64,000 nt of DNA from Corticium candelabrum (taxonomy: Eukaryota; Porifera; Homoscleromorpha; Homosclerophorida; Plakinidae), in assembly GCF_963422355.1 (NCBI RefSeq), contig NC_085093.1, positions 962,051 to 1,026,050 of the forward strand, written 5' to 3'. The notes beneath the pieces are model-generated. The model had not been told where the DNA came from, did not search any database, and was given only the letters and a program-made list of their open reading frames with translations. Of this stretch, positions 1 to 22,560 are shown in pieces. Each line of letters begins with the position of its first letter. Positions within the stretch are counted from its first letter, which is position 1. Made by a program: the position numbers and the translations under genes.

Positions 1-440
1 TTGCCTAACACAGGTGGGTAGTCCTCATCAAACAGAACCAAGAAACAGATACGCACAAACTGATGGAAGACCAGACATTGCATTCTACAACATTGATTCT
101 GTTGTCACCTATGAATGTGATGTTTCTTTGGCTCACCCTTGGAGAAAAGACATAGTGAACGGAGCTGCAAAGGCATGCAGACATGCAGCAACAAAACAGG
201 AATTAGAAAAAGGTTACAAATATTCAAAGGAGATCTTGCCAGATGGATCTAGCCCTGAAATTGTTCCGCTAGTTTTTTAGCATTTTGGCACATGGGGATC
301 ACAAGAGGAAAACTTACTGCATGAACTGGGAAGAAAGGCAGGGCTCATTGAAGGAAGACGAGTAGATGCAGAATGTATGTCATATTGGCGATGACGTTTT
401 TCTGTGACTCTCCAAGAATGCAATAGTAAAGTTGTCCTGA
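1..440 (+). mobile_element. 3' end of a LINE-type reverse-transcriptase ORF, broken
   Basis: The reading frame from about 14 encodes a stretch with RPDIAFYN, ECDVSLAHPW and then EIVPLVF. After a stop at about 279 the same frame continues HFGTWGSQEE and ends near 370. This pattern (RPDI..., a DV pair, a run of helices, PLVFE-x-FG-x-WG) is what I know as the C-terminal tail of reverse-transcriptase proteins of animal non-LTR elements. The in-frame stop and the absence of the catalytic part within the window make it a relic. The rest may lie left of the edge. Family assignment is from memory of such tails and is moderate. Confidence 0.55.
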
Positions 441-562
441 GAAAGTGTCTAAGTTGTCAACAAACAGTCTCTATGATCTAATTATAAGCTAAAACAAAGG
501 TATGCATAACTATTCTACTAAACTGAAACCACAACTCATAAAGTGCCCCGAGGTACAATGTA

Positions 563-575
563 GTCTGTCTGTCTA

Positions 576-618
<43 letters not shown>

Positions 619-619
619 G
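563..619. repeat. (TCTG)n microsatellite
   Basis: About 14 near-perfect copies of TCTG with one TCTA variant. It sits just outside the left arm of the Penelope-like element. The right arm also ends in (TCTG)n, so the tetranucleotide seems to belong to the element's ends. Confidence 0.9.
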
Positions 620-691
620 ACACTGGAAGATAAACGGAGAGCAAAGACGGAAACGATCTGATCCGCGGAAACTTGACGTGGTAGATATGTA

Positions 692-943
692 GACAAATGT
701 GAAGGAGAGAGACACAACACTGCGAAGAGAACAATAGTTGATGGTAAAGATATATAATGAGCAACGTTTCAGTAAAAACCTTCTTCTGGCTCAACGTATG
801 GCTAAGATGTTTAAAATTTCAAACAATAGGTGTTAATATTGATATCAATGATGTTGATATCAAAACCAGCTATTTACTAAAGTATGTCTGATTTTATATT
901 TAATCCATATGGGTCAAAGGTCGCCAGTTTCCTGATCCATTTG
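692..943 (-). repeat. Left inverted arm of the Penelope-like element
   Basis: This is the reverse complement, with scattered differences, of 1795-2040. It includes a copy of the last coding codons and stop region of the GIY-YIG ORF in antisense, together with the shared GATATCAA/TTGATATC palindromic stretch. Confidence 0.8.
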
Positions 944-1794
944 AACAGATTTGCAAAATGGCAAACTACACACAGATCTCTACACGAAACAAACAGACAG
1001 ACTGTCACCAATATCTACATAATACAAGCTGCCATCCTCAACACAACAAATGTGCCATTCCTTTCAGCCAAGCTCTTCGATACCGTAGAATCTGTTCAGA
1101 AGATACGAATTTTTCAAAACATTGTCATGAACTGCAGAAGAATCTTATCAGAAGGGGATACCCTAAGGAGAACATCTTGAGGGATATACGAAAGGCTACA
1201 GAAGTATCAAGAGAAAAGAGTCTATCACCATCGGCAAGACACTCCAACAACAACTCAAGGATACCACTTGTGGTCACTTACCACCCATTTCTTCCTCACC
1301 TGTCAACTATTCTAAAGGACCATCATCACTTACTCAAACGATCAACCACACTTCAAAAGATCTTCCCGTCATTTCCTAGAGTATCATACAGAAGACCAAA
1401 GAACTTACGGTACATTTTGGTACACTCGGACGGACGTAAACAAACGAACTGTCACACCAGGCAACACCAAATGTCAATCTCAGGGATGTAAGACCTGCTC
1501 AATAATAACAACATCTGATACAGTCACAAGCAACACAACAAAGGAGACCTACAAAATCAAAGGCTCGTACAACTGTAAAACAAGCAACGTGATATACTTG
1601 ATACAGTGTACGAAGTGTGGCATGCAATATGTCGGAGAGACGGGACAGTGCCTCCATCAACGACTGGAAGGCAAACCGGTAGGACGACATTTCAACAAAC
1701 CACAGCACTCTGTAGAGGATATGAAAGTCACCATCATTTACTATCTGGGATTGAAAGACGACCTATCCCGCAAGTGCAGAGAATCCGAATGGAT

Positions 1795-2040
1795 CAGGAG
1801 ACTGGTGACCTTCGACCCATATGGATTAAATATAGAATCAGACATACTTTAGTAAATAGCTGGTTTTGATATCAACATCATCAATATCAATATTAACACC
1901 TATTGTTTGAAAATTTTAAACATCTTAGCCATACGTTGAGCCAGAAGACGGTTTTTACTGAAACGTTGCTTATTATATATCTTTACCATCAACTATTGTT
2001 CTCTTCATGGTGTGGTGTCTCTCTCCTTCACATTTGTCTG
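1795..2040 (+). repeat. Right inverted arm of the Penelope-like element
   Basis: It starts inside the end of the nuclease ORF and runs through its 3' untranslated part to a (TCTG)4 tract at about 2036-2056. It pairs with the arm at 692-943. Confidence 0.8.
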
Positions 2041-2105
2041 TCTGTCTGTCTGTCTGATTTGCTGTTCTATCATTTTATGATTTTTATACTAATGTTCTAC
2101 ACTAG

Positions 2106-9452
<7,347 letters not shown>

Positions 9453-10776
9453 TGGAAAGTTTCATTTACCAAAACGAGAAGCAAAATGGTAATAGTACTG
9501 TTTTATTTTATTTTAAATGAATAGAGACAGACTATGTCTAGAATAGTTACACATTAATTTTGTTTAAAATTTTAATGAGTATAAATCTATAGATATCACT
9601 TGTGCATGCGCACATTCCACGTTACGTCTAGACCTTGTGATAGTGATTGTACAGTGACGAGCATGTCTGCAAAATACTACGGTAGTCTGACGGCAGATGT
9701 TGGCATCCGATTTGTTTCAAAAGTGCCGAACGCCCCCGTAAGATCGAGAAGAATTCAAGGCGGCGTGAATCGACATATTGCCGCTAATTACCTGTAAACA
9801 GACGCAACGACCAACCAACAGCACATTCTCTTCCTAGACATCATCAACAGCTTCCTCTATCATTGTCTGTTGTTCCACGTTCCTCCGAGTAGGCAAACTG
9901 CAACGAGAGACGGAAAACGAGCATTTGTTTTGGAGATTGTAATTAGAAGTAATGTGTTCAAATAATTGACCTATTGATGAATCCGGAAGTGTGGAATGTG
10001 CTGGCAATACCAAGTGTCATCGCGTTCCTATTGGCACGCGCATTCGTTCTCAGCGCCTGCAGCAGTACGCTTTAGGTGTGCGCTCGTTTCGACTGCTGAA
10101 TGCGCGTCTCATTCTCTATGCTCTCGTAAAACCCTCTGATGAGTTCTCTGTTGACAGTTTCGTGCGCTATGCGCTCTTATTGCGATATCGGTTGATCAAC
10201 TTGCAGTTATTCATCAACGTTTGGTTAGACTGGAAGGAGTTGCATGTCCGGAGACGTGTGCAAATGTGAGGGACATCTGCTGGGAATGCTGTCTGTAGCT
10301 TTACGTGCTCCACGAAAGCGCCGACGGTGCGTGTTGTCCGCACCTTACAGTCATATTTTGAGGTGAGGAATGCTTTTGTTTGGCCGCCTGTTCGTTTTCT
10401 TTGTGCTGACTCACTGCAAGTTTGCCTACTACATGCAGGGAATTGCGCGTTGCGAAACGTGCACATGCAGCATTCCATGGGATGAGGGGCTTGCAGATAA
10501 TTTACAAGTGTGTTTGTAACATCCGGGACGCATGCAGATTACGGTCTTTGTCACATCCGGGACACATGCAAGCATCCGGGCCACACGACGCAAGTGCGCA
10601 GACTCGATTTGTGATCATCGTGTTTGTGTGTGAGTGCTCGAAAATCACTTCTAAGGTATACCGCCTTGCACCGCTGTCAACAACGAGCAACAAAAACGAT
10701 CTAAATACCGTCCTGATCGTGTCTAATCGTGCAAGAAGGTTACCTAATTACGTCAAGTTTCACTAAAATTCAACAG
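9453..10776. other. Intergenic region between the VWA3-like gene and SoxE 3' ends
   Basis: No gene recognised. The first part is AT-rich 3' flank. From about 9600 the DNA becomes CpG-rich and promoter-like, with a palindromic GTGCATGCGCAC near 9601-9613 of the kind bound by NRF1 in animals. A 44-codon frame starts at ATG 9664 (MSAKYYGSLTADVG) and contains a possible donor (GTAAGA) near 9738, so an unrecognised first exon or a noncoding transcript start is possible. Three copies of CATCCGGG lie at 10520, 10554 and 10573. Confidence 0.5.
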
Positions 10777-11802
10777 TCAACAGTACTGCCAGTTTAGTGT
10801 CGGGCCGTCGCCATAACTACAATAGTCATCGGCATTAGAAGGGTCCTGATAATAGTAACACGCTTGACTTTCGAATCCGTACAACCCACAAGAAGAACGA
10901 AATTGATGACTTGCTGGCGGGGATTTCACTGAGTCGTCCGGGTATGGTTGATGCGAGGGCGGCGAAATGGGCGTCGGTAGAGCGTCGTGGAGACTCCAAC
11001 CGCTGAGTAATGAATCATGCACGAAAGGCGGGGGATGAGCCGGGCGAGAACAAGCTGGTCGCATGGTGGTTGATGACTGAATGTCATGATTTCTCTTACA
11101 GGTGTGAGTCGGACTGATGTAGACATCCAGTTCGGTCTTGTCGACGTCCGCGCACAGCTCAGCGGCTAACGTTTCCAAGCCGTCGAGATGGAGGCCGATG
11201 GATGGAGGAGCTAGCTCGTCGATAGGTGTGGAGGATGTGCTGCTGGCGTGATCAGAGAACGGACTGGCATTGGGTATCGTGTCTGGAGTGGATGGTGGAG
11301 TGTTGAGACCGGGTATATCCGGTGTTAGCGAACGCGACGCCTGTCGCCTCTTTTGCCTTTTAGCTGCTGATTCCCTGACAGAGTTGACCGGCTTCTCTGT
11401 AGGAACGTTTTTAGTAGCCGAACGCTTGCGTTTCGGCTGGTACTTGTAGTCCGGGTGGTCGCGTTTGTGCTGCAAACGAATCCGCTCTGCTTCCTCGATG
11501 AAGGGACGTTTATCGTCGTCGGAAAGCACACGCCAGAGCTTGCCCAGAGTGCGGCTGAGATCGGCGTTGTGGAGGTTGGGATACTGGTCTGCAAGTTTCC
11601 GTCGTGCAGCCTGTGCCCACACCATGAACGCGTTCATCGGCCGTTTGATGTGCTCGTGCTTGTCGGATCTTGCAGTCTTCGACATACCGTGCAGGTTGAA
11701 GTCGTAGCCCTTCAGGACGTCCGTGACAACGTTGCTCAACGACTCGCGCTTGTCGTCGCTGTCTGGATAAGACAGCAGAGCACCTGGTCGATCTAGCGTC
11801 AT
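10777..11802 (-). CDS. SoxE: SoxE-group HMG-box transcription factor (Sox8/9/10-like), single exon
   Basis: A 341-residue protein starting at ATG 11802. Residues about 21-37 ([14 protein letters not shown]) match the SoxE-specific dimerisation region just before the HMG box. The box itself spans about 52-130 and begins [20 protein letters not shown], then [14 protein letters not shown] and [12 protein letters not shown]. The [14 protein letters not shown] and [16 protein letters not shown] segments are typical of Sox8/9/10 rather than SoxB, C or F. The rest is Ser/Pro/His-rich and could be activating. SoxE proteins bind ACAAAG-type sites, often as dimers, in the nucleus. The gene has no intron, although vertebrate SoxE genes split the box. 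It diverges from ECHS1. Confidence 0.93.
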   Translation of the reverse strand: MTLDRPGALLSYPDSDDKRESLSNVVTDVLKGYDFNLHGMSKTARSDKHEHIKRPMNAFMVWAQAARRKLADQYPNLHNADLSRTLGKLWRVLSDDDKRPFIEEAERIRLQHKRDHPDYKYQPKRKRSATKNVPTEKPVNSVRESAAKRQKRRQASRSLTPDIPGLNTPPSTPDTIPNASPFSDHASSTSSTPIDELAPPSIGLHLDGLETLAAELCADVDKTELDVYISPTHTCKRNHDIQSSTTMRPACSRPAHPPPFVHDSLLSGWSLHDALPTPISPPSHQPYPDDSVKSPPASHQFRSSCGLYGFESQACYYYQDPSNADDYCSYGDGPTLNWQYC

Positions 11803-12382
11803 CTCACCTACCCTCCGCAGTGGCGTGTGTTTTCAGACCTCGGCGCTGAGCAGTTACAAACCACAGTTCCGATTGCTCAAGTATCAAGACATCAGCAGCT
11901 CGTTAATTACATTAGTGCATGCGATCTCTGATTGGCTAATCTCATCTCAGATCATATGATTTTTATAATTGCATTACAGTTGCCCTCCCACTGTAGATAG
12001 CATCAGCTGTAATCTGACAAATATAATCTGCAAAAGCCTTTCAGATGCAACTGTGTACACAGATCGCTAATGACGACTCGGGGCGCGTTTGATTCGCGAC
12101 GCGAACGTGCTGACAACCGGTTTGTGCTGCTGTTGGGTGGCCGTCAAGTGCAGAGGCGTTGTTGTGGGTGAGGTGGCTGTCAACCAACGCTTAGAGGCTC
12201 ATTAGCGCCTCCAATTTGCGACGTCATGAAGTCTGATGCTGATTGGTCGCCCGGCGTCGTTACGACGTCATTTGAATTAGGATCAATTCCGAGAAAGATT
12301 GTGTGGTTAGAGGCGCACGTGCGGGGTCAAGGGTAGCGTGACGTTTGACGTAGCAGAGCTTGCGGGTTTGAGGCTTGGAGCG
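11803..12382. promoter_or_regulatory. Divergent promoter region of SoxE and ECHS1
   Basis: A 580-base CpG-rich stretch between two opposed start codons. It holds two identical CGACGTCAT sites (12219-12227 and 12263-12271), which are CRE/ATF-type cores, with an inverted CCAAT box (ATTGG) between them at 12242-12246. A second ATTGG lies at 11931-11935, 129 bases before the SoxE start and in CCAAT orientation for that gene. Site identities are inferred from motif shape only. Confidence 0.5.
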
Positions 12383-13754
<1,372 letters not shown>

Positions 13755-15350
13755 GACACAGATAACGTGGTTCCAGTTCAGTGTATGTGACCTCTTGATA
13801 CCACTGTAATAGTAGTATTATCAACGGTAATTCACTTGCATAAAATCTTATTAGTAGGTTGTTTGGACTATTAGATTTTTGTTCAGGGTCCAAGCCACCA
13901 GCATGGGGTTACTTGTTGAACACTCCACTTTGGCAGACACCCTCATTTGATAATCACTTACTGGTCTAATGCCGAAACAACATAAATGCAAGACAATAGA
14001 TAAATATATAGGCAGGAGATAGCGTTGTGAATGCTGTTGTGAATGCTGTGTAACGAGAAATGTTAGTGTGGTCTTTTTTGTGTGAAGCTTTAGAGATGCT
14101 TTGAAATGTTTCTTTCAGTTTACATACATACATACACATACATGCACAACAGATTAAATTAATTAAGAGATTGTACAATGTGTCATAGCTAGGCTATCTA
14201 GAAGAATAGATACATACAGTTAGACATCTGGGGTGTCCTGTCTGTTGCATATCAGCAGTGCACATGTCACGTCTAACCCAATTCATGATAGTCTACATGG
14301 AAGAAATTTGTTCGTAACTTATTCATTGGCGGGGTAGCAGAAGCGGTGGGGTCTTATAATATTCAAAGAAGGTGGTAGCATCCATTACATACTTGAAGAG
14401 CAAGAAATAGTTAGTTAAGCCTTACAAATGGCAGCTGAAGAAGCAAGTTCCCATTTCAGCATATATTGTCAGTAACCACAGCAGGTTTCACGTGCTTGTG
14501 TGTACTGTACTCCAAAATTCAGCAATATCACTGACCTTTTCATTTACTGTCCTCAAGCAACTGCAGTGGGCCTATCTGGGCTGAATAGTAAAATATAATA
14601 AAAAATAAACTTAAAAGAAAATAAATACAACAGAGAAATATAAAATATCGAGAGGCATATCTCAGAAGCTGTAAGCAGAGCAAAGGAACGTAGATGCATG
14701 AACATAAAATTTTGAGAAAGACACCAAAGGGTGAATACATGGCTGCATGGATATGGTGCACGGAAACATTCCCACAAGTTTGAGAGGATCCATGCATGGG
14801 AGGATCAACTTCCCCTTCACAGCTTTCATACTCCTCTTCGATTTTATCTTCTCCCAAAGTTGTCTACACCCACACCTCCTGCGGTTTCCCTATCTCTTCC
14901 CATAGGTCTCCCCCTACTACGTGTACTCCTACAACTTTGCACGTCTTGAAAGCATGCAGCAGATTCGAAATTGCAAAATATCTTAGACTTGTCTTGTTGC
15001 AACTACAGTGGAAGTGAAGTGGATTTTGATTTAGTATGTACTGTACCTGGATTACGCACGCTCGCTAGATTTCGACTAGCCCCTAGGCATGTCCACTGGA
15101 GCGCCACTTTTCTTTCACGGTACACGTATAGAGTAAACTAATATCTGTGTCTAGCTAAGTTACTGTAGAATGAATTGATATGTAACACCGATAGTAACTT
15201 TCCCCCTTATTTTTGGGTGTACGTACACACAAACTACAATACGTAAAAGTTCCACTGAATCAAACGGTGACGTCATAGGCCATCCGATTTCCTCCATTCA
15301 TTCTCGTGCATGCGCGTGCACTTCCGTGTTCACATCCGGGAGCGCAAGAC
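13755..15350. other. Intergenic region between ECHS1 and BRAT1
   Basis: No gene recognised. It holds 3' flank of ECHS1, a short (CATA) run at about 14123-14140 and AT-rich DNA at 14560-14650. The last 100 bases before BRAT1 are CpG-rich with GTGCATGCGCGTGC near 15307 and ACATCCGGGA about 20 bases before the start codon, which suggests a TATA-less promoter. The minus-strand frame at 14540-14857 looks hydrophobic by base composition only. Confidence 0.5.
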
Positions 15351-18767
<3,417 letters not shown>

Positions 18768-19326
18768 CTAAATTGCCAAAAATCATTGTATATCAGTCAT
18801 GTAAATAGAATGTTTATTTATATGAAGGTCATACAGTCGTGTGTCACTTATCCGACCCCCTTGGGACCGCACCCCTGTTGGATAAGTGAATGTTGGATAA
18901 CTGAAGCTGTTATGAACTCAACTATTGTTCATATTATACGGCATTTTATCGGCATTAGGTATACTGAATGTAGATGCAGAATTAATGTAGATGTAGATGA
19001 ACGTAGAATACAACGAGAAGAAACGCTTGAACTCACTCTCAAACTTGTTTCAAGAAACAACTGACATGCACGTGGATGTTTGTACGCAGCTGACCAGCCA
19101 CGTGACAAGCGACACTCGACTGTGCCGCCCATTTGTGTCAGGAACTGATGAAGATGAGGATAGAAAGATACTAGATCCTTCAGTTGACAGTCACAATATA
19201 CTCAGTAGAACTAGGTATTGTACAACAGCAATTCAGAGCAGTTTCTTACCTACTAAGTTAATCTCCACTATTTGTGTGCAACTGCCAACTCCGTATTTCT
19301 TTCTATACATCTCTAGACATATTTAA
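18768..19326. other. Tail-to-tail gap between BRAT1 and B9D1
   Basis: Shared 3' flank of two converging genes. It includes a transposon end at 18834-18905. The rest, 18906-19326, shows no coding or repeat signal that I can support. Confidence 0.5.
18834..18905 (+). mobile_element. Probable end of a pogo/Tigger-like (Tc1-mariner) element
   Basis: The stretch starts CAGTCGTGTGTCACTTATCC and continues through CCCTTGGGACC to GTTGGATAAGTGAATG and TTGGATAACTGAA. This order (CAGT, TTATCC-A, GGGACC, then paired GGATAA-TGAA) is the usual terminal sequence of pogo-like elements and their MITEs. No matching opposite end was seen nearby, so it is an isolated end, about 70 bases after the BRAT1 stop. Confidence 0.45.
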
Positions 19327-19863
19327 CTATCTAATTCCTGATGTTGCTGACGGATCCCCTGTTTCTACTGTCAAGTCTGCAGCCATAAGAGATTGTTCTG
19401 AGGCGCCAACATTATATCCTAGTTTCTTCATGTCTTTAGTGACGACATTGAATTTGACAGTAATGGAACCTTGCGATCTTACCCGTGTTACTAATTACCA
19501 AAATTAGCAGTAAGACCGACCCTCAAGAAAATCATACAAACCAGCAGCCTCACCTTCTCGACTTTCCCCCTGAGCTACAAACTTAGGATCTATGAATTCT
19601 GGCCGTCTTCCCATAATCCAGCTGTAATAAAGAGTTATGGAAGATGCTCACAATGCCACATATCTGTTATTTGAACCTTGTGAATTTCTGTAATTTAGAA
19701 GACGACTCGGGAACAAACATGGAAATCACTCGGCTATGGCTGAAAAGCAAATAGTACATTGATCAATGACAGGTTAGCAACATAACAAATATTAATGTTT
19801 TCACAAGATATTTCAGTCATTACATTACATTTTTAGTTATACATACATACATACATACATACA

Positions 19864-19959
<96 letters not shown>

Positions 19960-20494
19960 TCAGCAGCATACCCACCTTCCTGGTGATACAGGAATATGTA
20001 CAGCTCCATAACCTCTAACAACTTCTCGACCAAAAGAATCGAGGCCATATACGCTCAGAACTAGCTGTGGCCCTGCATGCGCATATAATCCAATCAATCA
20101 AAACATCGAAGACCTCTAGAATAGGAAATTGTTTACATCCGAACGGATTGGTGCTTTTGAAAGTCAAATCAAGAGGAAAGTTCCACACGAAAAGCTGCCT
20201 GGCGTCTCTGCTTTTCTTCGTGATCTGGGTTATTCCTTCTTCTAGACCCTTTATTAATTCAACCAGACAGCTGGATATCACAACCTGTACAAACGTAGTT
20301 TCTCTTCCATACCGTTGTTATCACCCAGTCTTGACCAAATACGAATGAATATTTGCAGTAGAGATCATCAAACTCCGCAAACTAGACGTACAACAAACAG
20401 TTGCAAAATTGAACATAGATTATCTAGAAATTCTTACTTTCCCTGTCTCGATCTGTCCTGTGACCATGACCAGAAACACAGAATGCCCTGCCAT
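19327..20494 (-). CDS. B9D1: B9 domain-containing protein 1 (MKS/B9 transition-zone complex)
   Basis: Seven exons on the minus strand: 20494-20438, 20372-20313, 20248-20137, 20072-19976, 19739-19677, 19621-19554, 19490-19327. They total 621 bases, or 206 residues (human about 204), with all phases consistent. The protein starts [19 protein letters not shown], then [86 protein letters not shown] and [13 protein letters not shown]. These are the landmarks of B9D1 along its full length. B9D1 works with B9D2, MKS1 and TMEM67 in the ciliary transition zone, gating membrane proteins. Intron 4 contains a (CATA)n(TA)n tract. The start codon lies 200 bases from that of the archaemetzincin gene, head to head. 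Confidence 0.95.
19840..19953. repeat. (CATA)n then (TA)n microsatellite
   Basis: About 50 bases of ATAC/CATA followed by about 60 bases of perfect TA, inside intron 4 of B9D1. Confidence 0.95.
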
Positions 20495-20694
20495 GGGGAC
20501 AAGATGCAATCGTTTGCGCATGAGCAGACATCACTACATGCAGTGGCTCTACTAGTAAACAGCGACAAACACACATAGCAAGAACAGGATTATTTCAAAG
20601 ACAGTATTTAAAACGTGTCTACTGTACAACTAGCGTTGCAACCAATTTATTTTACGAGCTGCGCTAGGCAAGTCACTGGGCGCTCGAGGTTCCA
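20495..20694. promoter_or_regulatory. Bidirectional promoter of B9D1 and the archaemetzincin gene
   Basis: Only 200 bases separate the two opposed start codons. No TATA box stands at a usual distance on either side. A TTTGCGCATGAGC near 20512 resembles an NRF1 half-site. Function is inferred from spacing. Confidence 0.5.
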
Positions 20695-22074
20695 ATGTCT
20701 CGTCGTGGTCGCAGCAAACAATCAGAGTCTTCGATTCCTTTCGCCGTTGGCTTTCGTCGACCAACGTCTGAAGATTGCATTAAAGCAACGGGATTTACGG
20801 GTACTCCTCCTCAGGAGTATCAAGTTGGTGATGATTTCTTTTGCCCCATTCCTGCACCAACGTCCATAGACGATTGGTTGGCACAGTACAAGGAAACAGG
20901 ACAGTCTTATCAATGTTTTTTTAGAGAAAATCCTTGGTTTTCTCAACGAAAAAGAAAGTTTATTAGACAGACTTTTATTGGAAAGGGCAAAGACATCAGA
21001 GAAAAATATCCAGACGGAAAGATTTATCTCTTACCTCTTGGAGACTTTAGTGACGACATCAGTCCCTCATTTGATCGTTTAGTGGAATACTCATCTAAAT
21101 TTTTCAACATTCCTGTTGTTACTTTGCCCACTGTTCAGCTTGTGAGAGAGGATGGTCATGTTCGATGGCTAGAATGTGTAGAATCTTCTAAAAGTATGAC
21201 ATCTATGACGTCTCCTCCATCAAAAAGGCGGAAAGTTTTAAAATCGAAGGGATGTCGTTTGCGGTGTCGAATAAGCGAGGATGGTGATCACATGCAATTA
21301 CAAGTTAATAGTATTCTAACGCAACTGAAACAAGTGATTCCAGATGATGCTCTATGTTTGGTGGCTCTTACCATGACTGATCTATATGATGAGGCACCTG
21401 ATTTGTTTGTTGCTGGTATGGCAGCTGGCCAGCATCGTGTAGCGGTATGTTAGTTACATTCCACATATTAAAGACTAGGGATAGTGATCTATTTGATTGT
21501 TATTAGGTTTTCAGCTTTTGTCGTTATGATCCATCAATTTCATTCTCAAGTGAATTTTGGTATGAATTGTCACACAGTAAGAAAATTTCTAAAGGCAAAA
21601 GACAAAAACTGATGCTGCAGGTTGTTGTCTATTTGTTTTGAACGGATGCTTTGTGTATTGAAATTTTATTTTTATTAGAGAAGTTGTCGATTACTGGTGC
21701 ATGAAACAGCACATCTTTTAGGAGTAGATCATTGTGTTTATTACAGCTGTTGCATGAATGGATCTGGTCACCTTGCTGAGGACTTTCGTAAGCTCAAATA
21801 TTATGTATGTTGTAGCGTGATGCCTGTACCAATATGTATAATGTACATTAATACAGGTCAGTCAATGCATCTCTGTCCTGTGGACCTTCGCAAGTTGTGT
21901 CATCTTTGTGGATTCAATATCAGTCAGAGATACAAAAATGTAACTGGGGGCAGAACTCGGTTGTTTGCTAGTTGTTAATTTATTATTTTGTAGTTGCTAC
22001 AGTTTTTCAAAGACAATGATCTCAAGGAAGAAGCAGAATGGATTGCTAGGAGGTTAAAGTTTATTACACAATAG
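20695..22074 (+). CDS. AMZ2: Archaemetzincin-type zinc metalloprotease (AMZ1/AMZ2-like)
   Basis: The first exon starts at ATG 20695 (MSRRGRSKQSESS) and runs to about 21444. Three or more further exons follow, ending TAG 22072-22074. The N-terminal half has the AMZ segments FTGTPPQEYQVGDDFFCP, KIYLLPLGDF and FFNIPVVTLP, then DALCLVALTMTDLY. The catalytic exon gives LLVHETAHLLGVDHCVYYSC, a full HExxHxxGxxH zinc site with E as base, followed by C-x4-C-x-M. After an intron within DF(R) comes HLCPVDLRKLCHLCGF. The family motif is CPxC; here the second Cys is Asp, with two further Cys seven residues on (CHLC). AMZ proteins are metallopeptidases of poorly known substrate range. AMZ2 rather than AMZ1 is a guess. 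Confidence 0.88.
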
Positions 22075-22560
22075 TTAACTGTAGTTTAAAATTATTGTGC
22101 TACGGAGTAATTAAATTTTGATAATTGTTTGTTGCAAAAGAAACTTGAACGCGTAGTTATCAAGATAACTGTTGTCAGCAGAGCTTTTTAAGAAGTTGTC
22201 TTGTCAATTTTTTTATTTGTGCTACTCCATATTTTGAAATGTACCACATGTTACACTGTACTGCCAAAATGATGCTTCAATGTTTGTAGGTCTACGGAAT
22301 CGAGATGTCTGGAAAGGAGTAAGAATTTGGTATCTAGTAGTTTGTAGAGCTCTACACAAGCATTACAATTTTTATGACTGCGTCATGACATGGAGACACT
22401 GAGTGCTAGTATACCGTACTGGATTCACATGCACATAGAAGGGTCTGGCTACGCGAGACAAGCTTTCGCAACTCTTATTGGAACTCCAAGGCTATTTTGT
22501 AAAATAGTTGATTACAGCCGATACCTTAGCTCCGTATTTCTCCCCAGCTGAGATGCTGAA
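22075..22560. other. Gap between the archaemetzincin gene and SGSM3
   Basis: AT-rich 3' flank, then a less AT-rich stretch before the SGSM3 start. No recognisable motif or gene. A noncoding 5' exon of SGSM3 may lie in 22300-22500, but I see no firm sign of it. Confidence 0.4.

Larger units (their letters stand above)
690..2040 (+). mobile_element. Penelope-like element fragment with GIY-YIG endonuclease domain and inverted terminal arms
   Basis: The coding part starts near 958 and carries the segment that follows the reverse-transcriptase core in Penelope-like elements: RRGYPKENILRDIRKA, then RIPLVVTYHPFLP, then SYRRPKNLRYILVHSD. It is followed at 1589-1852 by a GIY-YIG nuclease domain (VIYLIQCTKCGMQYVGETG, then RLEGKPVGRHF and a late FDPYGLN). 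The reverse-transcriptase palm is missing, so this is a 5'-truncated, dead copy. Both ends carry the same about 250-base sequence in opposite orientation (692-943 and 1795-2040). Such inverted terminal copies (pseudo-LTRs) are known for this element class. It lies upstream of the first visible VWA3-like exon, probably inside an intron of that gene. Confidence 0.75.

Noticed and set aside
9453-9485. Alternative VWA3-like C-terminus reading on to NSGKFHLPKREAKW
   Set aside because: It needs a phase that the preceding exon (ending TCATACAG) does not supply. Kept as an uncertainty rather than a model.
14540-14857. Hydrophobic minus-strand frame as a small membrane protein
   Set aside because: AT-rich composition explains it. 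No start context, homologue or splice support seen.
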